A DNA stretch of 13,263 nucleotides from DASRBO01 sp035653595 (GCA_035653595.1 DASRBO010000054.1:1-13263), one strand, 5' to 3'; shown: positions 4,399 to 12,657, numbered from the stretch's first letter. Notes: generated by a model not told the origin, from the sequence alone. Translations and numbers: made by a program.

Positions 4399-6252
4399 GT
4401 GCGGCGGAAGGCAGGGCTCGGTGGGATCGGTCTTGCCCTCGGTCTCGCCGTGGCGGGCTGCTCCTCGGGCCCCTCGCCGGAACCGACGGCGGCCAACTTC
4501 CTCGGTCGGTGGGCGAACGGCAACGTCACCGGTGCCGCCTCCCTCACCGACCACCCCGTCCTCGCCTCGTCATTCCTCACCCAGACCGATTCCGCCCTCC
4601 GCGGCGCTGAGCGCCGCTTCTCGCTCGGGTCCGCTTCGGTCAACGGGTCGACGGCAACCGCTCTATACGCGGCGAATTTCGCCCTGGCCGGTCTGGGGGA
4701 GTGGCGCTACCGCGGGACCCTCCATCTGGCCTCGTCCCGCGGGCAGTGGCGGGTGATCTGGAGCCGTTCGGACGTCTATCCGGGCCTCGGGACTGCCGAC
4801 TCCCTCTCCGAGGTTCGGTCGTTGCCGCCGCGGGCTCCGGTGCTCGGCCCCGGCGGCGTCCTCCTGATGAGCCCCCAACCGGTGGTCACGGTGGGCATCG
4901 TCCCCGGCAAGGCGACGGGCCTGACCTCGACCCTGTCGACGTTGGCGGCGGCGACCGGCATCGATCCCAACCGGGTATCCGCCGCGGTAAAAGCCGCTCA
5001 GCCGGATGCCTTCGTTCCGGCGATAACCCTGCGCCGGGCCGCCTACGACGCCGTCAAGGCACAGATCTACGCTTTGCCCGGCGTGGAGTTCGAGGCCGGG
5101 GTCGAGGACCTTGCTCCGACACCTACCTTCGGTCTGGCCATCCTGGGCCGGGTGGGGCCGGCCACCGCCGATGCCCTCGCTCACATCAGAGGGCCATATC
5201 TGGCAACCGATCAGGTGGGTCTGTCCGGCCTGGAGCTCGCCTACCAGGACCAGTTGGCGGGGACACCCTCGGGCGCCATCCGGGTGGTGGACGGCGCCGG
5301 CAGGGTGGTGCGGACGGTGGTGAGCTTTACCGGCCGCCCGGGCCAGCCGCTGGAGACGACCATCGACCCGGCTGCCCAGGCGGCTGCGGAAGCAGCCCTG
5401 AGCGCGACGGTCCACCCGGCAGCGCTTGTGGCGGTGCGGGCGTCGACGGGTGCGGTGCTGGCGGCGGCGAGCACACCGCCCGACTCCACCTTCGACCGGG
5501 CCTTGGACAGCGAGTACCCGCCGGGGTCATCGTTCAAGGTCGTCACCACGACCGCTCTCCTGCAGTCCGGCCTCACGCCCGGGACGTCCGTGCCCTGCCC
5601 GCCCCAGGTGGTCATCGACGGGAAGCCGTTCAAGAATTTCGAAGGTGAGGCGCCCGGCTCGGTGAACCTCGCCCGGGACTTCGCCGTGTCCTGCAACACT
5701 GCGTTCGTGAGTGCCGCATCGCGGCTTCCGCCAGGAGCGCTGACCGCAGCGGCCAACTTCTTCGGGTTCGGCCAGAAGTGGTCTCTGCCTCTTCCCACCT
5801 ACGCCGGTCAGGTCCCTCCTCCGCGAGATCCGGCCGAGCAGGTCGCCGATGCCATCGGCCAGGGCCGGGTCCTCGCCAGTCCGCTGAACATGGCCTTGGT
5901 CGCGGCGACCGTCGCCAGCGGCGAGTTCCACGAGCCTTCCCTGGTCGTCGGAGGGGCAGGAGTGTCAGCCGGCGCCCCTTCGCTTCCGCCCGCCGTGGCG
6001 GAGGACCTCCGGACCATGATGCGCGGTGTCGTCACCTCCGGGACCGGCACGGCTGCGAACATCCCGGGGGCCCCCGTGTACGGCAAGACGGGGACAGCCG
6101 AGTTCGGCACCGCCAATCCGCCCCAGACCCATGCCTGGTTCATCGGGTTCCGCGGCGACCTGGCGTTCGCCGTGCTGGTCGACGGCGGGGGAGTGGGCGG
6201 CGCCGTCGCGGCTCCGCTGGCGGCGCGGTTCCTCGCCGGTTTCAGCGGCTGA
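4399..6252 (+). CDS. Class B penicillin-binding protein (MecA-like), lipoprotein
   Basis: A 617-aa transpeptidase that cross-links peptidoglycan outside the membrane. Residues 1-20 are a signal peptide with lipobox LAVAG and Cys21, so it is probably lipid-anchored rather than held by a membrane helix. An NTF2-like MecA_N domain covers about 28-125, a dimerisation region about 150-300, and the transpeptidase about 320-617. All three active-site motifs are present: Ser377-x-x-Lys380 (SSFK), Ser431-Cys-Asn433 and Lys563-Thr-Gly. MecA-type domains occur in low-affinity PBPs, but resistance cannot be inferred. The GTG start has no Shine-Dalgarno sequence; CAGTAT ends 7 bases upstream, suggesting a leaderless transcript. 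It is not in a division cluster. Confidence 0.93.
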   Translation: MRRKAGLGGIGLALGLAVAGCSSGPSPEPTAANFLGRWANGNVTGAASLTDHPVLASSFLTQTDSALRGAERRFSLGSASVNGSTATALYAANFALAGLGEWRYRGTLHLASSRGQWRVIWSRSDVYPGLGTADSLSEVRSLPPRAPVLGPGGVLLMSPQPVVTVGIVPGKATGLTSTLSTLAAATGIDPNRVSAAVKAAQPDAFVPAITLRRAAYDAVKAQIYALPGVEFEAGVEDLAPTPTFGLAILGRVGPATADALAHIRGPYLATDQVGLSGLELAYQDQLAGTPSGAIRVVDGAGRVVRTVVSFTGRPGQPLETTIDPAAQAAAEAALSATVHPAALVAVRASTGAVLAAASTPPDSTFDRALDSEYPPGSSFKVVTTTALLQSGLTPGTSVPCPPQVVIDGKPFKNFEGEAPGSVNLARDFAVSCNTAFVSAASRLPPGALTAAANFFGFGQKWSLPLPTYAGQVPPPRDPAEQVADAIGQGRVLASPLNMALVAATVASGEFHEPSLVVGGAGVSAGAPSLPPAVAEDLRTMMRGVVTSGTGTAANIPGAPVYGKTGTAEFGTANPPQTHAWFIGFRGDLAFAVLVDGGGVGGAVAAPLAARFLAGFSG

Positions 6253-6406
6253 CACCGTCCGCCCGGGCGTCCTGGGGTCGCCCCCCCCGGACACGGCCGC
6301 TAAGCGCGGGGGATTCTCCCTAGTCGGGCGGTCGGGCTGCCGCCAGGGTGGGCCGGAGCCCGCCGGGGGAGGCCGAGGTGGGCGGGACAATGGAGGCTAG
6401 GGGCAA

Positions 6407-7876
6407 GTGGAGCTGACCAAAGGGCTAGGGGCGCATTTCAGCGCTCTGGCCGCGGCTCATCCTGAGCGTGAGGCCCTCGTGTGCGGCGATCAGCGGATGA
6501 CCTTCGCCGAGCTGGAGGGGAAGGGCAACCAGGTGGCCCGGGCCCTGGCGGCTCTCGGCGCCGGCCCGGCACGGGCCGTCGGGATTGCCCTGCACAACCG
6601 GGTCGAATTCCTGGTGGCGGCGCTGGCCGCCTGGAAGCTGGGCGGTTACCCGCTTCCGGTCAGCTGGCGGGCGCCCCGGCCCGAACGGGACGGGCTGCTC
6701 AGCCTGGTCGACGTGGCGGTGACGGTCGTCGAGGACGGCTCGGACGGCGCCGGGACGGTCGCCGTGGGGGAGCTGATGCGCGACGCCGGCGACCGATCCT
6801 CGGATCCCCACCCCGACGTCCCGACCGATCCGTGGAAGGCGATCGGGTCGGGCGGATCTACGGGGCGGCCCAAGCTGATCCTGACGCCCGGCCCCCCGGG
6901 GCTCGGTAAGGCGGCCAGCGAGGTGGTGAGGCGGTACGGCATCCGCCCCGAAGGGCGCCAGCTAGTCGCCGGCCCCCTGTACCACAACGGGCCCTTCGCC
7001 TGGGGCAGCTCGCATCTGATGGCGGGCGGGACGATCGTGATAATGGAGCGCTTCGATGCGGCCGACTACCTCGCCATGCTCGACGCGGAAGCGATCAACT
7101 GGGGCTTCGTCGTGCCGACGATGATGAAGAGGATCACCGACCTGCCCACCGAGGTGAGGGATGCTCATGACCTCGGCTCGGTCGACTACCTCCTCCACTC
7201 CGCCGCCCCGTGCCCGGCCTGGCTCAAGCGGAGGTTCATGGAGCTGATAGGTCCCGAGCGGCTCCTCGAGTTCTACGGCTCCACCGAAGGTCACTGCTTC
7301 TGCATCATCGACGGGAAGGAGTGGTTGGAGCATCCCGGCAGCGTCGGCCGCCCGGCCAACGAGGTGCACATCCTCGATGAGGACGGGGGCGAGCTGCCCA
7401 CGGGTGAGGTCGGTGAGATCTACGCCCGCCCGGCCGGGGATCCGACCTTCACCTATGTGGGAAGCGAGGCGCGGGTCCGCGACGGGATGGTGTCGGTAGG
7501 GGACATGGGGTGGCTGGATCCGGATGGCTACCTCTTCATCGCCGACCGGCGGACGGACATGCTGATCTCCGGTGGCTCCAACGTCTATCCGGCCGAGGTC
7601 GAGGCAGCCCTGCTCGAGCACCCCGGCGTCGGGGACGTGGGCGTCATCGGTCTCCCCGACGAGGAGTGGGGCCAACGGATCCACGCCATCGTGCAGCCGC
7701 TCGATCCGCAGTCGCCGCCTACGACTGAGGACCTGGACCGGTTCTGCCGGCAGCGCCTCGCCGGCTACAAGGCGCCCCGCAGCTACGAACTGGTCGAAGT
7801 CCTGCCCCGCGACCCCTCCGGCAAGCTGAGGCGGTCGGATCTGCGCAAGGCGCGGGTGCCGGAGGGCTCAGCCTGA
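6407..7876 (+). CDS. Acyl-CoA synthetase (ANL superfamily AMP-dependent ligase)
   Basis: A 489-aa ANL enzyme that would form an acyl-AMP and then an acyl-CoA. The phosphate-binding loop is GSGGSTGRPK (147-156), the aromatic/adenine motif YGSTEG (290-295), Asp366 in GDMGWLDPDG binds ribose, the hinge follows in ADRRTDMLISGGSNVYPAEVE (379-399), and the C-terminal catalytic Lys473 lies in PSGKLRR. The length is at the short end of the family. The layout resembles bile-acid or fatty-acid CoA ligases; substrate unknown. GTG 6407 is supported by GGAGG 10 bases upstream. Its last 9 bases overlap the end of the convergent SDR gene. It follows the PBP gene by 154 bases, a gap with an 8-C run (6281-6288) and no gene. 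Confidence 0.92.
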   Translation: MELTKGLGAHFSALAAAHPEREALVCGDQRMTFAELEGKGNQVARALAALGAGPARAVGIALHNRVEFLVAALAAWKLGGYPLPVSWRAPRPERDGLLSLVDVAVTVVEDGSDGAGTVAVGELMRDAGDRSSDPHPDVPTDPWKAIGSGGSTGRPKLILTPGPPGLGKAASEVVRRYGIRPEGRQLVAGPLYHNGPFAWGSSHLMAGGTIVIMERFDAADYLAMLDAEAINWGFVVPTMMKRITDLPTEVRDAHDLGSVDYLLHSAAPCPAWLKRRFMELIGPERLLEFYGSTEGHCFCIIDGKEWLEHPGSVGRPANEVHILDEDGGELPTGEVGEIYARPAGDPTFTYVGSEARVRDGMVSVGDMGWLDPDGYLFIADRRTDMLISGGSNVYPAEVEAALLEHPGVGDVGVIGLPDEEWGQRIHAIVQPLDPQSPPTTEDLDRFCRQRLAGYKAPRSYELVEVLPRDPSGKLRRSDLRKARVPEGSA

Positions 7877-8752
7877 ACCAGGCTCGCCCTCCAGCATCCG
7901 CCTCACGGTGCCGACGCCGGTTCCGTTCGAGGGCGGGATGCAGAGGTCGGCCCAGGCATCGCCCAGCTCCTCCCAGCTGGGCGGCCGGGCGAACCGGGCT
8001 TCGCCCACGTCGCAGATGGCGTGCCGAACGTAGAGGCCCCCTCCAGCCCCGATCACGACCCCCGTCTCCCCACACTCGCTCGAGCAGAGACGCGCCACCA
8101 GGATCGAGACGAAACGGGGATCGAGGCGCTCGAGGATTCCCTCCGGCCAGACGCCGTCGCTGAGACGAGTGTGGGCCAGCGGGGCCACCACGTTCACCCC
8201 GATGCCGTAGCGGGCCCCCTCGATGGCGAGGACGTTGGCGAGTCCCACGAGACCCATCTTGGCGGCGGCGTAGTTCGACTGACCGTGGTTGCCCACCAGC
8301 CCGGCATGGGACGTGGTGAACACGACCCGCCCGGACCCCGACTGCCGGAGATGGGGCCAAGCCGCTCTGGTGAGCAGATAGGCGCCGTCGAGGTGCACGG
8401 TGGTCACCTCGCGCCACCGGTCAAGGGTCATCTTCGGCAGGGAGGCGTCGCGCAGGAAGCCGGCGTTGTTCACCACGGCGTCCAGACGTCCGAACCGGTC
8501 AATCGAGCGCTCGACCATGGCCGTCGCCCCGGATTCGCTAGACACATCGCCGTGCAGCGTCAACAGAGCGGATGAAGGGGCCGCACCTGCGAGTTGTTCA
8601 AGGGCGTCCCCGTCTACGTCGGCCGCAGCCACCGCCGCCCCCAGCTGCAGGAGGAGCTCGACGTGGCTCTGCCCCAGGCCGCGGGCGGCCCCGCTGATCA
8701 GTACGACCCGTCCGGACAGGGGGGACTCCGAAGGTGCGGAGCGTATAGTCAC
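7868..8752 (-). CDS. SDR, MFE-2/HSD17B4-type 3-hydroxyacyl-CoA dehydrogenase-like
   Basis: A 294-aa short-chain dehydrogenase. The NAD-binding GAARGLG is at 21-27, NNAG at 95-98, Ser148 with Tyr161-x-x-x-Lys165 form the active site. The stretches VHLDGAYLLTRAAWPHL (119-135), GNHGQSNYAAAKMGLVGLAN and LAIEGARYGI follow the (3R)-hydroxyacyl-CoA dehydrogenase domain of MFE-2 very closely, which is a better match than generic FabG. The enzyme would oxidise a 3-hydroxyacyl-CoA to a 3-ketoacyl-CoA in the cytoplasm. The C-terminal 50 residues form a helical tail as in that family. GTG 8752 has GAGAGG 8 bases upstream. Divergent from the NIPSNAP-like gene with starts 4 bp apart; convergent with the ligase, so a ligase-SDR functional pair is plausible. 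Confidence 0.9.
   Translation of the reverse strand: MTIRSAPSESPLSGRVVLISGAARGLGQSHVELLLQLGAAVAAADVDGDALEQLAGAAPSSALLTLHGDVSSESGATAMVERSIDRFGRLDAVVNNAGFLRDASLPKMTLDRWREVTTVHLDGAYLLTRAAWPHLRQSGSGRVVFTTSHAGLVGNHGQSNYAAAKMGLVGLANVLAIEGARYGIGVNVVAPLAHTRLSDGVWPEGILERLDPRFVSILVARLCSSECGETGVVIGAGGGLYVRHAICDVGEARFARPPSWEELGDAWADLCIPPSNGTGVGTVRRMLEGEPGSG
8744..8749 (+). promoter_or_regulatory. -10 box for the NIPSNAP-like gene, inside the SDR start
   Basis: TATAGT ends 7 bases before the GTG at 8757, with no Shine-Dalgarno sequence between, so the transcript is probably leaderless. The box lies inside the first codons of the divergent SDR gene (start 8752). Confidence 0.5.
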
Positions 8753-8756
8753 CGTC

Positions 8757-9410
8757 GTGCCTCTCTATGAGATCGAGCAGACGGAGCTGCTCGGAGGTCA
8801 GTCGTTCGCCAGCTGGGCGTCGGCATCGTCGCAGTCAGTGTGGTCACGGATAGAAGGCGCGGGCGGCGAGGTGGTAGCCGTGTGGAGTGCGGCCTTCGGC
8901 GTGACGCCCCAGGCCATAGCTCTCTACTGCTATCCCGACGGCGACGCCCTCATGGCGGTCCGCGGGGCCGAGTGCGTGCCAGGCCGTACCCCGGCGGACG
9001 ACCGGCGCGACGCCGTCACCCTCCGGCGAACGAGCCGGATCCTGGTGCCGAGCCCGTTCTGGGACGTGAGGCCGATGCCAGCCGACGGCCTGTTCACCAT
9101 GCGCATCTTCTGGATCGATCCCTCGAAGACGGAGGCCTTCCAGCGCCACACCGCTGAGACGATCTGGCCCTTGGGGGAGTCCCACGGCCACGGTCGGTTC
9201 CTCGGCCTCTGGAGCCGGGTGCTCGGTCCGCCGGGCGAGGTGGTCTTCATTTCCCGTTACGACGACCTGGCCCATTGGCAGGGCACCCATCCGAACGTCG
9301 GAGAGGAAGGAAGCCCGGAGGTCACCCGGTGGTGGGCGGCCATGCGGGAACGGAACGACATGGTGCGCACCACCGAGGTGATCGCCATGCAGCCGGTCGT
9401 GGCTGCCTGA
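8757..9410 (+). CDS. NIPSNAP-like/dimeric alpha-beta barrel protein (two repeats)
   Basis: A 217-aa protein with two ferredoxin-like halves. The first (about 4-60) starts YEIEQTELLGGQSFASWASA and ends with strand AIALYCYPDGDA; the second (about 112-190) holds FTMRIFWIDPSKTEAFQRHT, WPLGESHGHGRFLGLW and EVVFISRYDDLAHWQG, the typical NIPSNAP pattern of strand, helix, and a closing Trp. NIPSNAP proteins are small-molecule binding folds of mostly unknown role. The longer upstream open frame (from 8400) is the shadow of the SDR gene, so I start at GTG 8757, which has the TATAGT box. It could serve the SDR/ligase pathway, but this is only proximity. Confidence 0.65.
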   Translation: MPLYEIEQTELLGGQSFASWASASSQSVWSRIEGAGGEVVAVWSAAFGVTPQAIALYCYPDGDALMAVRGAECVPGRTPADDRRDAVTLRRTSRILVPSPFWDVRPMPADGLFTMRIFWIDPSKTEAFQRHTAETIWPLGESHGHGRFLGLWSRVLGPPGEVVFISRYDDLAHWQGTHPNVGEEGSPEVTRWWAAMRERNDMVRTTEVIAMQPVVAA

Positions 9411-9451
9411 GGAGGCGCGCATCGGTGGTCCCGTCCGTCGAAGGGGTGTAA

Positions 9452-9838
9452 TCAAGCGTCGCGCAGGGCGGCCTCGAGGCTTTCCGCCTCGATCGCCCGC
9501 CGGCGGTGTTCGACGGAGCGACGGATGACCGCATCCGAGGCCCCCCGGCGTCGGAGGAACGCCTCGAAGGCGTCGAGATCGCGGGCGAAGGCAGCCCGAT
9601 AGCCTTCGGTCTGGTCGAGGCAGGGATGGCAGCTCCAGCGACCGACCAGGTTGAAGCGGTCGAGGAATCTGATGGTCGCGGTCGACTCCGCCTCGAAGAC
9701 GATCACCCGAAGATCGGTCATGAGGTTGTAGGCGGCGATGAGCTTGAAGTCGGTCGGGGGCGGGGCGCCCTGCCAGAGGACAGACCAGAACCGCCCGTCG
9801 TGGGCCCGCTCCATGTACAACAGGCCTACGAAGACCAC
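9452..9838 (-). CDS. Hypothetical protein (128 aa), last gene of the thiolase operon
   Basis: A 128-aa protein. Residues 1-60 hold LLYMERAHDGRFWSVLW and DFKLIAAYNLMTDLRVIVFE, with strand IRFLDRF later; the pattern suggests a small alpha-beta barrel similar to DUF3303-type proteins, which I infer weakly. The C-terminal half (about 82-128) is a highly charged helix (AFARDLDAFEAFLRRRG and RSVEHRRRAIEAE). GTG 9838 is chosen because GAGG lies 6 bases upstream and the upstream hydrolase stops 7 bases before it. A frame reading upstream to 9934 is a shadow of the hydrolase. Last in the operon; convergent with the NIPSNAP-like gene, 41 bases away. Confidence 0.55.
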   Translation of the reverse strand: MVFVGLLYMERAHDGRFWSVLWQGAPPPTDFKLIAAYNLMTDLRVIVFEAESTATIRFLDRFNLVGRWSCHPCLDQTEGYRAAFARDLDAFEAFLRRRGASDAVIRRSVEHRRRAIEAESLEAALRDA

Positions 9839-9845
9839 GGCGACC

Positions 9846-10604
9846 TCACAGGGATCGTATGAAGTCGACCAGCGCCGAGGACACCGCGCCCGGCTGCTCC
9901 ATCGGCACGGCGTGGCCGGCGTCAGCCACCTCAACCAGGCGGGCCCCGGGGATCCGGCTGGCGGCAGACCGGCTGGCGTCGACGGGCACGGCGCCGTCGT
10001 CGGTGCCGTGGATGAGGAGGGCCGGCACCGTCACCGTCGCTGAGCTGGCCCGATAGTCGTCGTGGGCGGCGATCGCCCGGCCCAGCGAGCGCATGCCCGG
10101 TAGGTCGTATTCCTCGCCGACCCGTCGCTGGAAGGTGGCTATGTAGTCGGGGTGATCGGCGAGGAACTTCGGTCCGACGAGGAGCTCGGCGCAGATGCGT
10201 GCCAGGTCCGGTCCCCAGGAGGTCGCCACCATGTCGGCCAGCCCGACGAACTGCTCGGCCACCTCGGGAGGCCAGGCTTCGTCGCCGATGCCGACCAGCA
10301 CGAGCGCCCTGACCCGCTCCGGATGACGCCGCCACACCTCCTGGGCCAGCATCCCGCCCATCGAGTGGCCCACCAGCACCACGCGGCCCAGGCCGGCGTC
10401 GTCGAGTTCCTTGAGGAGTCGGTCCGCCCAAGCCTGCATGGTGAACCCCTCCGGGGGAGCGGGGGACCCGTGGGCGGGCTGGCGCACGGCGAGACAGCGG
10501 GCGGACTCCTCGAGCCGGGCGACCTGATCGGACCACAGGTCCGGGCCCATCAGCCAGCCGTGCAGGAGGACGACCTCCACGGGGGCGCCCGTCGCCTGGC
10601 TCAT
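9846..10604 (-). CDS. Alpha/beta hydrolase
   Basis: A 252-aa alpha/beta hydrolase fold enzyme. The oxyanion-hole motif is LLHGW (13-17), the nucleophile elbow GHSMGG with Ser81, the acid Asp203 in HGTDDGAVP, and His231 in DAGHAVPME. A cap region lies at about 110-180. This is a hydrolase of esters, thioesters or C-C bonds; the substrate cannot be read. Its ATG overlaps the stop of the upstream esterase as ATGA (10601-10604), so it is translationally coupled. The 128-aa gene follows after 7 bases. Confidence 0.9.
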   Translation of the reverse strand: MSQATGAPVEVVLLHGWLMGPDLWSDQVARLEESARCLAVRQPAHGSPAPPEGFTMQAWADRLLKELDDAGLGRVVLVGHSMGGMLAQEVWRRHPERVRALVLVGIGDEAWPPEVAEQFVGLADMVATSWGPDLARICAELLVGPKFLADHPDYIATFQRRVGEEYDLPGMRSLGRAIAAHDDYRASSATVTVPALLIHGTDDGAVPVDASRSAASRIPGARLVEVADAGHAVPMEQPGAVSSALVDFIRSL

Positions 10605-11494
10605 GCCGGTGTCGCCTGACCGGCGAGGGCCCGCCGGCGCAGGGCGTCCACTTGGGAACGCATGGATCGCGCTACCGGGTCTTCAGCCGGCTGAGCCAGC
10701 TGGCGTCCGAGGAAGCCGAGGGCATCGGCCAGCCGAGGGGCGAGGGTGGTGCCGAAGTGGTCGGCCCCCCTGACAAGTCGGTACTCGTGCCGTACCCCGG
10801 CGTCGAATAGGAGACGGTGCAGGAACTCCGCTCCCCTGTACAGCTCGAACACGTCCTCGTCGCCGCACTCGAGGTATATGCCCAGGTTCCGCAGTCGCCC
10901 CGGATCCTCGGCGGCGATGGCGGCGGGATGGCTCTGACGCCAGTAGTCCCTGTCGACGGGGCGACCGTAGATCGTCTCGAACACTTCCTGGTCGCGGTAG
11001 AAGCGGTCGCGCAGCTCGATGTCCTCGAACTCGAGTGCCGGCTCGATGCCCGGCTCAAGGGCGGCAATGGCAGAGAAGGTGCCCGGGTGCTTGAAGCCCA
11101 ACCGCAGCGCCCCCATTCCGCCCATCGACACCCCCGCCGCTACCACGGGGCTGTCCGGGGCCAGGCCCGCGTCCGCCCGCAGCCGCTCGAGGAGGGGCCC
11201 TGTGAGCATGGTCTCCCAGAGCTGTGAGCCGTCGCGGAAGTCCATGTAGAACGACCGCCCGGTCAGGGGGGTGGCCACGACCATGGGCGGTAGAGCGCCC
11301 GAGTCCCACGCCTGGAGCACGACAGGCGCCAGGGTCGCCAGGAACTGGTCGCCCCCGTTGCCCCCGTGGAGGAGGTAGCAGATCCCGATCGGCCGGTCCA
11401 CGGGCTGGAGGAGGTCGGCCTCGATCGATGAGGGGAGGGAGCCCGAGTCCAGCCTCCGGCGCGCCACGACCGGCGATGAGGTGCTGGCCGTCAC
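10601..11494 (-). CDS. Esterase (esterase D/antigen-85-like family)
   Basis: A 297-aa hydrolase. LLHGGNGG (41-48) is the oxyanion region, GVSMGGMGAL holds the nucleophile Ser123, an acid is probably Asp212 or Asp214 in ECGDEDVF, and His246 in RGADHFGTT completes the triad. The layout matches the putative esterase family of S-formylglutathione hydrolase and mycolyl-transferase Ag85; there is no signal peptide, so it is cytoplasmic, unlike Ag85. It starts at GTG 11494, 8 bases after the thiolase stop. The ribosome site is weak (GAGCGG), consistent with translational coupling. Confidence 0.88.
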   Translation of the reverse strand: MTASTSSPVVARRRLDSGSLPSSIEADLLQPVDRPIGICYLLHGGNGGDQFLATLAPVVLQAWDSGALPPMVVATPLTGRSFYMDFRDGSQLWETMLTGPLLERLRADAGLAPDSPVVAAGVSMGGMGALRLGFKHPGTFSAIAALEPGIEPALEFEDIELRDRFYRDQEVFETIYGRPVDRDYWRQSHPAAIAAEDPGRLRNLGIYLECGDEDVFELYRGAEFLHRLLFDAGVRHEYRLVRGADHFGTTLAPRLADALGFLGRQLAQPAEDPVARSMRSQVDALRRRALAGQATPA

Positions 11495-11502
11495 CGCTCG
11501 GA

Positions 11503-12657
11503 TCAGGCCCGCTCGAGTATGTGGACGCTGCAGGCGTTGCTGTCGAGCTCGAACTCGCTGCCGCCCATTGTGTGTACGGCGCCGATACGGGCCTCGGGTA
11601 CCTGGCGACTCCCCGCCTCGCCCCTCAGGTGCCAGACCACCTCGGCGACCTGGCCCAGGCCGGAGGCGCCGAGGGGATGGCCCCTGGAGAGCAGCCCTCC
11701 GCTCGGATTGACGACGGGGCCCTTGCCGCCGGGGGAGGTCGACCCTTCGGCGATGTAACGGCCGCCGTCCCCATCGGCGCAGAGACCGAGGGCTTCGGTG
11801 TAGAGGATCTCCCCGATGGAGAAGGCGTCATGGCACTCGGCGACGTCGAGATCCTCGGGGCCGAGCCCCGCTCTCTCGTAGGCCAGCGCCGCCGCCCGGT
11901 GGGCGCCGTCGGCCGGCTCGGGGGCGTCGGTGAAAACCTGGGTCCCGGAGGTGAGAGCCCGGGCCCGGACCCACACAGGGGTGAGACCGTGACGGGCGGC
12001 GAAGTCCGCTGTGCAGACGATCACCGCCGCTGCTCCGTCCACCTTCGGGCAGCACTGGTAGAGGGTGAGCGGGCTGGCGATCATGGGCGAACCGAGGACC
12101 TCCTCCGCTGTCACCTCGCTGCGGAAGTGGGCGTAGGGGTTGAGCGTCGCCAGGCGCCGGTTCTTGACCACGACCGATGCCAGCTGCTCGAGGGTGAGCC
12201 CGTGCTCGTTCATGTGACGGCTCGCCTTGAGGGCGTACCAACCCGGCAGGTTGAGACCGGTCTCGAAGATCCAGCTGGTCTCGCCCGGCGTGCGCACCGC
12301 CAGCGGCCCCCGGCTGGCGGAGAGGATCTCGACGCCGACCGCCAGGGCGACGTCGCAGAAGCCGGCCAGCAGCCAGGCCTGGGCCTCGATCAGGGCAGTC
12401 GACCCGGATGCGCAGGCGTTCTCCACGTTGACGATCGGCCGCCCCGCCAGCCCCAGGTTCTTGAGGGTCCGCTGGCCGATGGCAGCGCCTCCGGCCACGC
12501 TGGCGCAGAATGTCGCCTGGATGTCGGAGGGGGCCAGCCCCGAGTGGGTCAGCGCCGCCGTGACCGCCTCCTCCACCAGGTCGCGGTGGCCCCGGTCGGC
12601 CTGGCGGGTGAAGCGGGTCATTCCCACCCCGGCGATGGCGATCTCACGCTCAGACAC
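11503..12657 (-). CDS. Thiolase-like (SCP-x/lipid-transfer type) acetyl-CoA acyltransferase
   Basis: A 384-aa thiolase-superfamily enzyme. The nucleophile is Cys82 in VENACASGSTAL; ECHDAFS carries the H-D-A-F motif at 276-279, where classical thiolases have N-E-A-F; His327 lies in RGHPLGASG. The usual C-terminal CxGG cysteine is replaced by HTMGG, as in SCP-x and Ltp2-type enzymes. Such proteins cleave or form C-C bonds of acyl-CoAs, or act as retro-aldolases, with a DUF35 partner. The start overlaps the DUF35 gene by 8 bases, so the two are co-translated. Side-chain catabolism of a steroid or fatty acid is the inferred context. Confidence 0.92.
   Translation of the reverse strand: MSEREIAIAGVGMTRFTRQADRGHRDLVEEAVTAALTHSGLAPSDIQATFCASVAGGAAIGQRTLKNLGLAGRPIVNVENACASGSTALIEAQAWLLAGFCDVALAVGVEILSASRGPLAVRTPGETSWIFETGLNLPGWYALKASRHMNEHGLTLEQLASVVVKNRRLATLNPYAHFRSEVTAEEVLGSPMIASPLTLYQCCPKVDGAAAVIVCTADFAARHGLTPVWVRARALTSGTQVFTDAPEPADGAHRAAALAYERAGLGPEDLDVAECHDAFSIGEILYTEALGLCADGDGGRYIAEGSTSPGGKGPVVNPSGGLLSRGHPLGASGLGQVAEVVWHLRGEAGSRQVPEARIGAVHTMGGSEFELDSNACSVHILERA

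Noticed and set aside
4663..5415. 250-aa minus frame inside the PBP gene
   Set aside because: Antisense to the PBP with its complete transpeptidase motifs; low-complexity composition.
6253..6406. Terminator or promoter for the ligase in the 154-base gap
   Set aside because: There is a run of 8 Cs at 6281-6288 and a GACAAT box at 6386-6391, but no stable hairpin with a T-run and no box at a spacing that agrees with the GGAGG ribosome site, so I do not annotate either.
8400..8756. N-terminal extension of the NIPSNAP-like gene back to 8400
   Set aside because: The extra residues are Arg/Ser/Thr-rich and antisense to the SDR gene; the fold begins at the GTG at 8757, which has its own -10 box.
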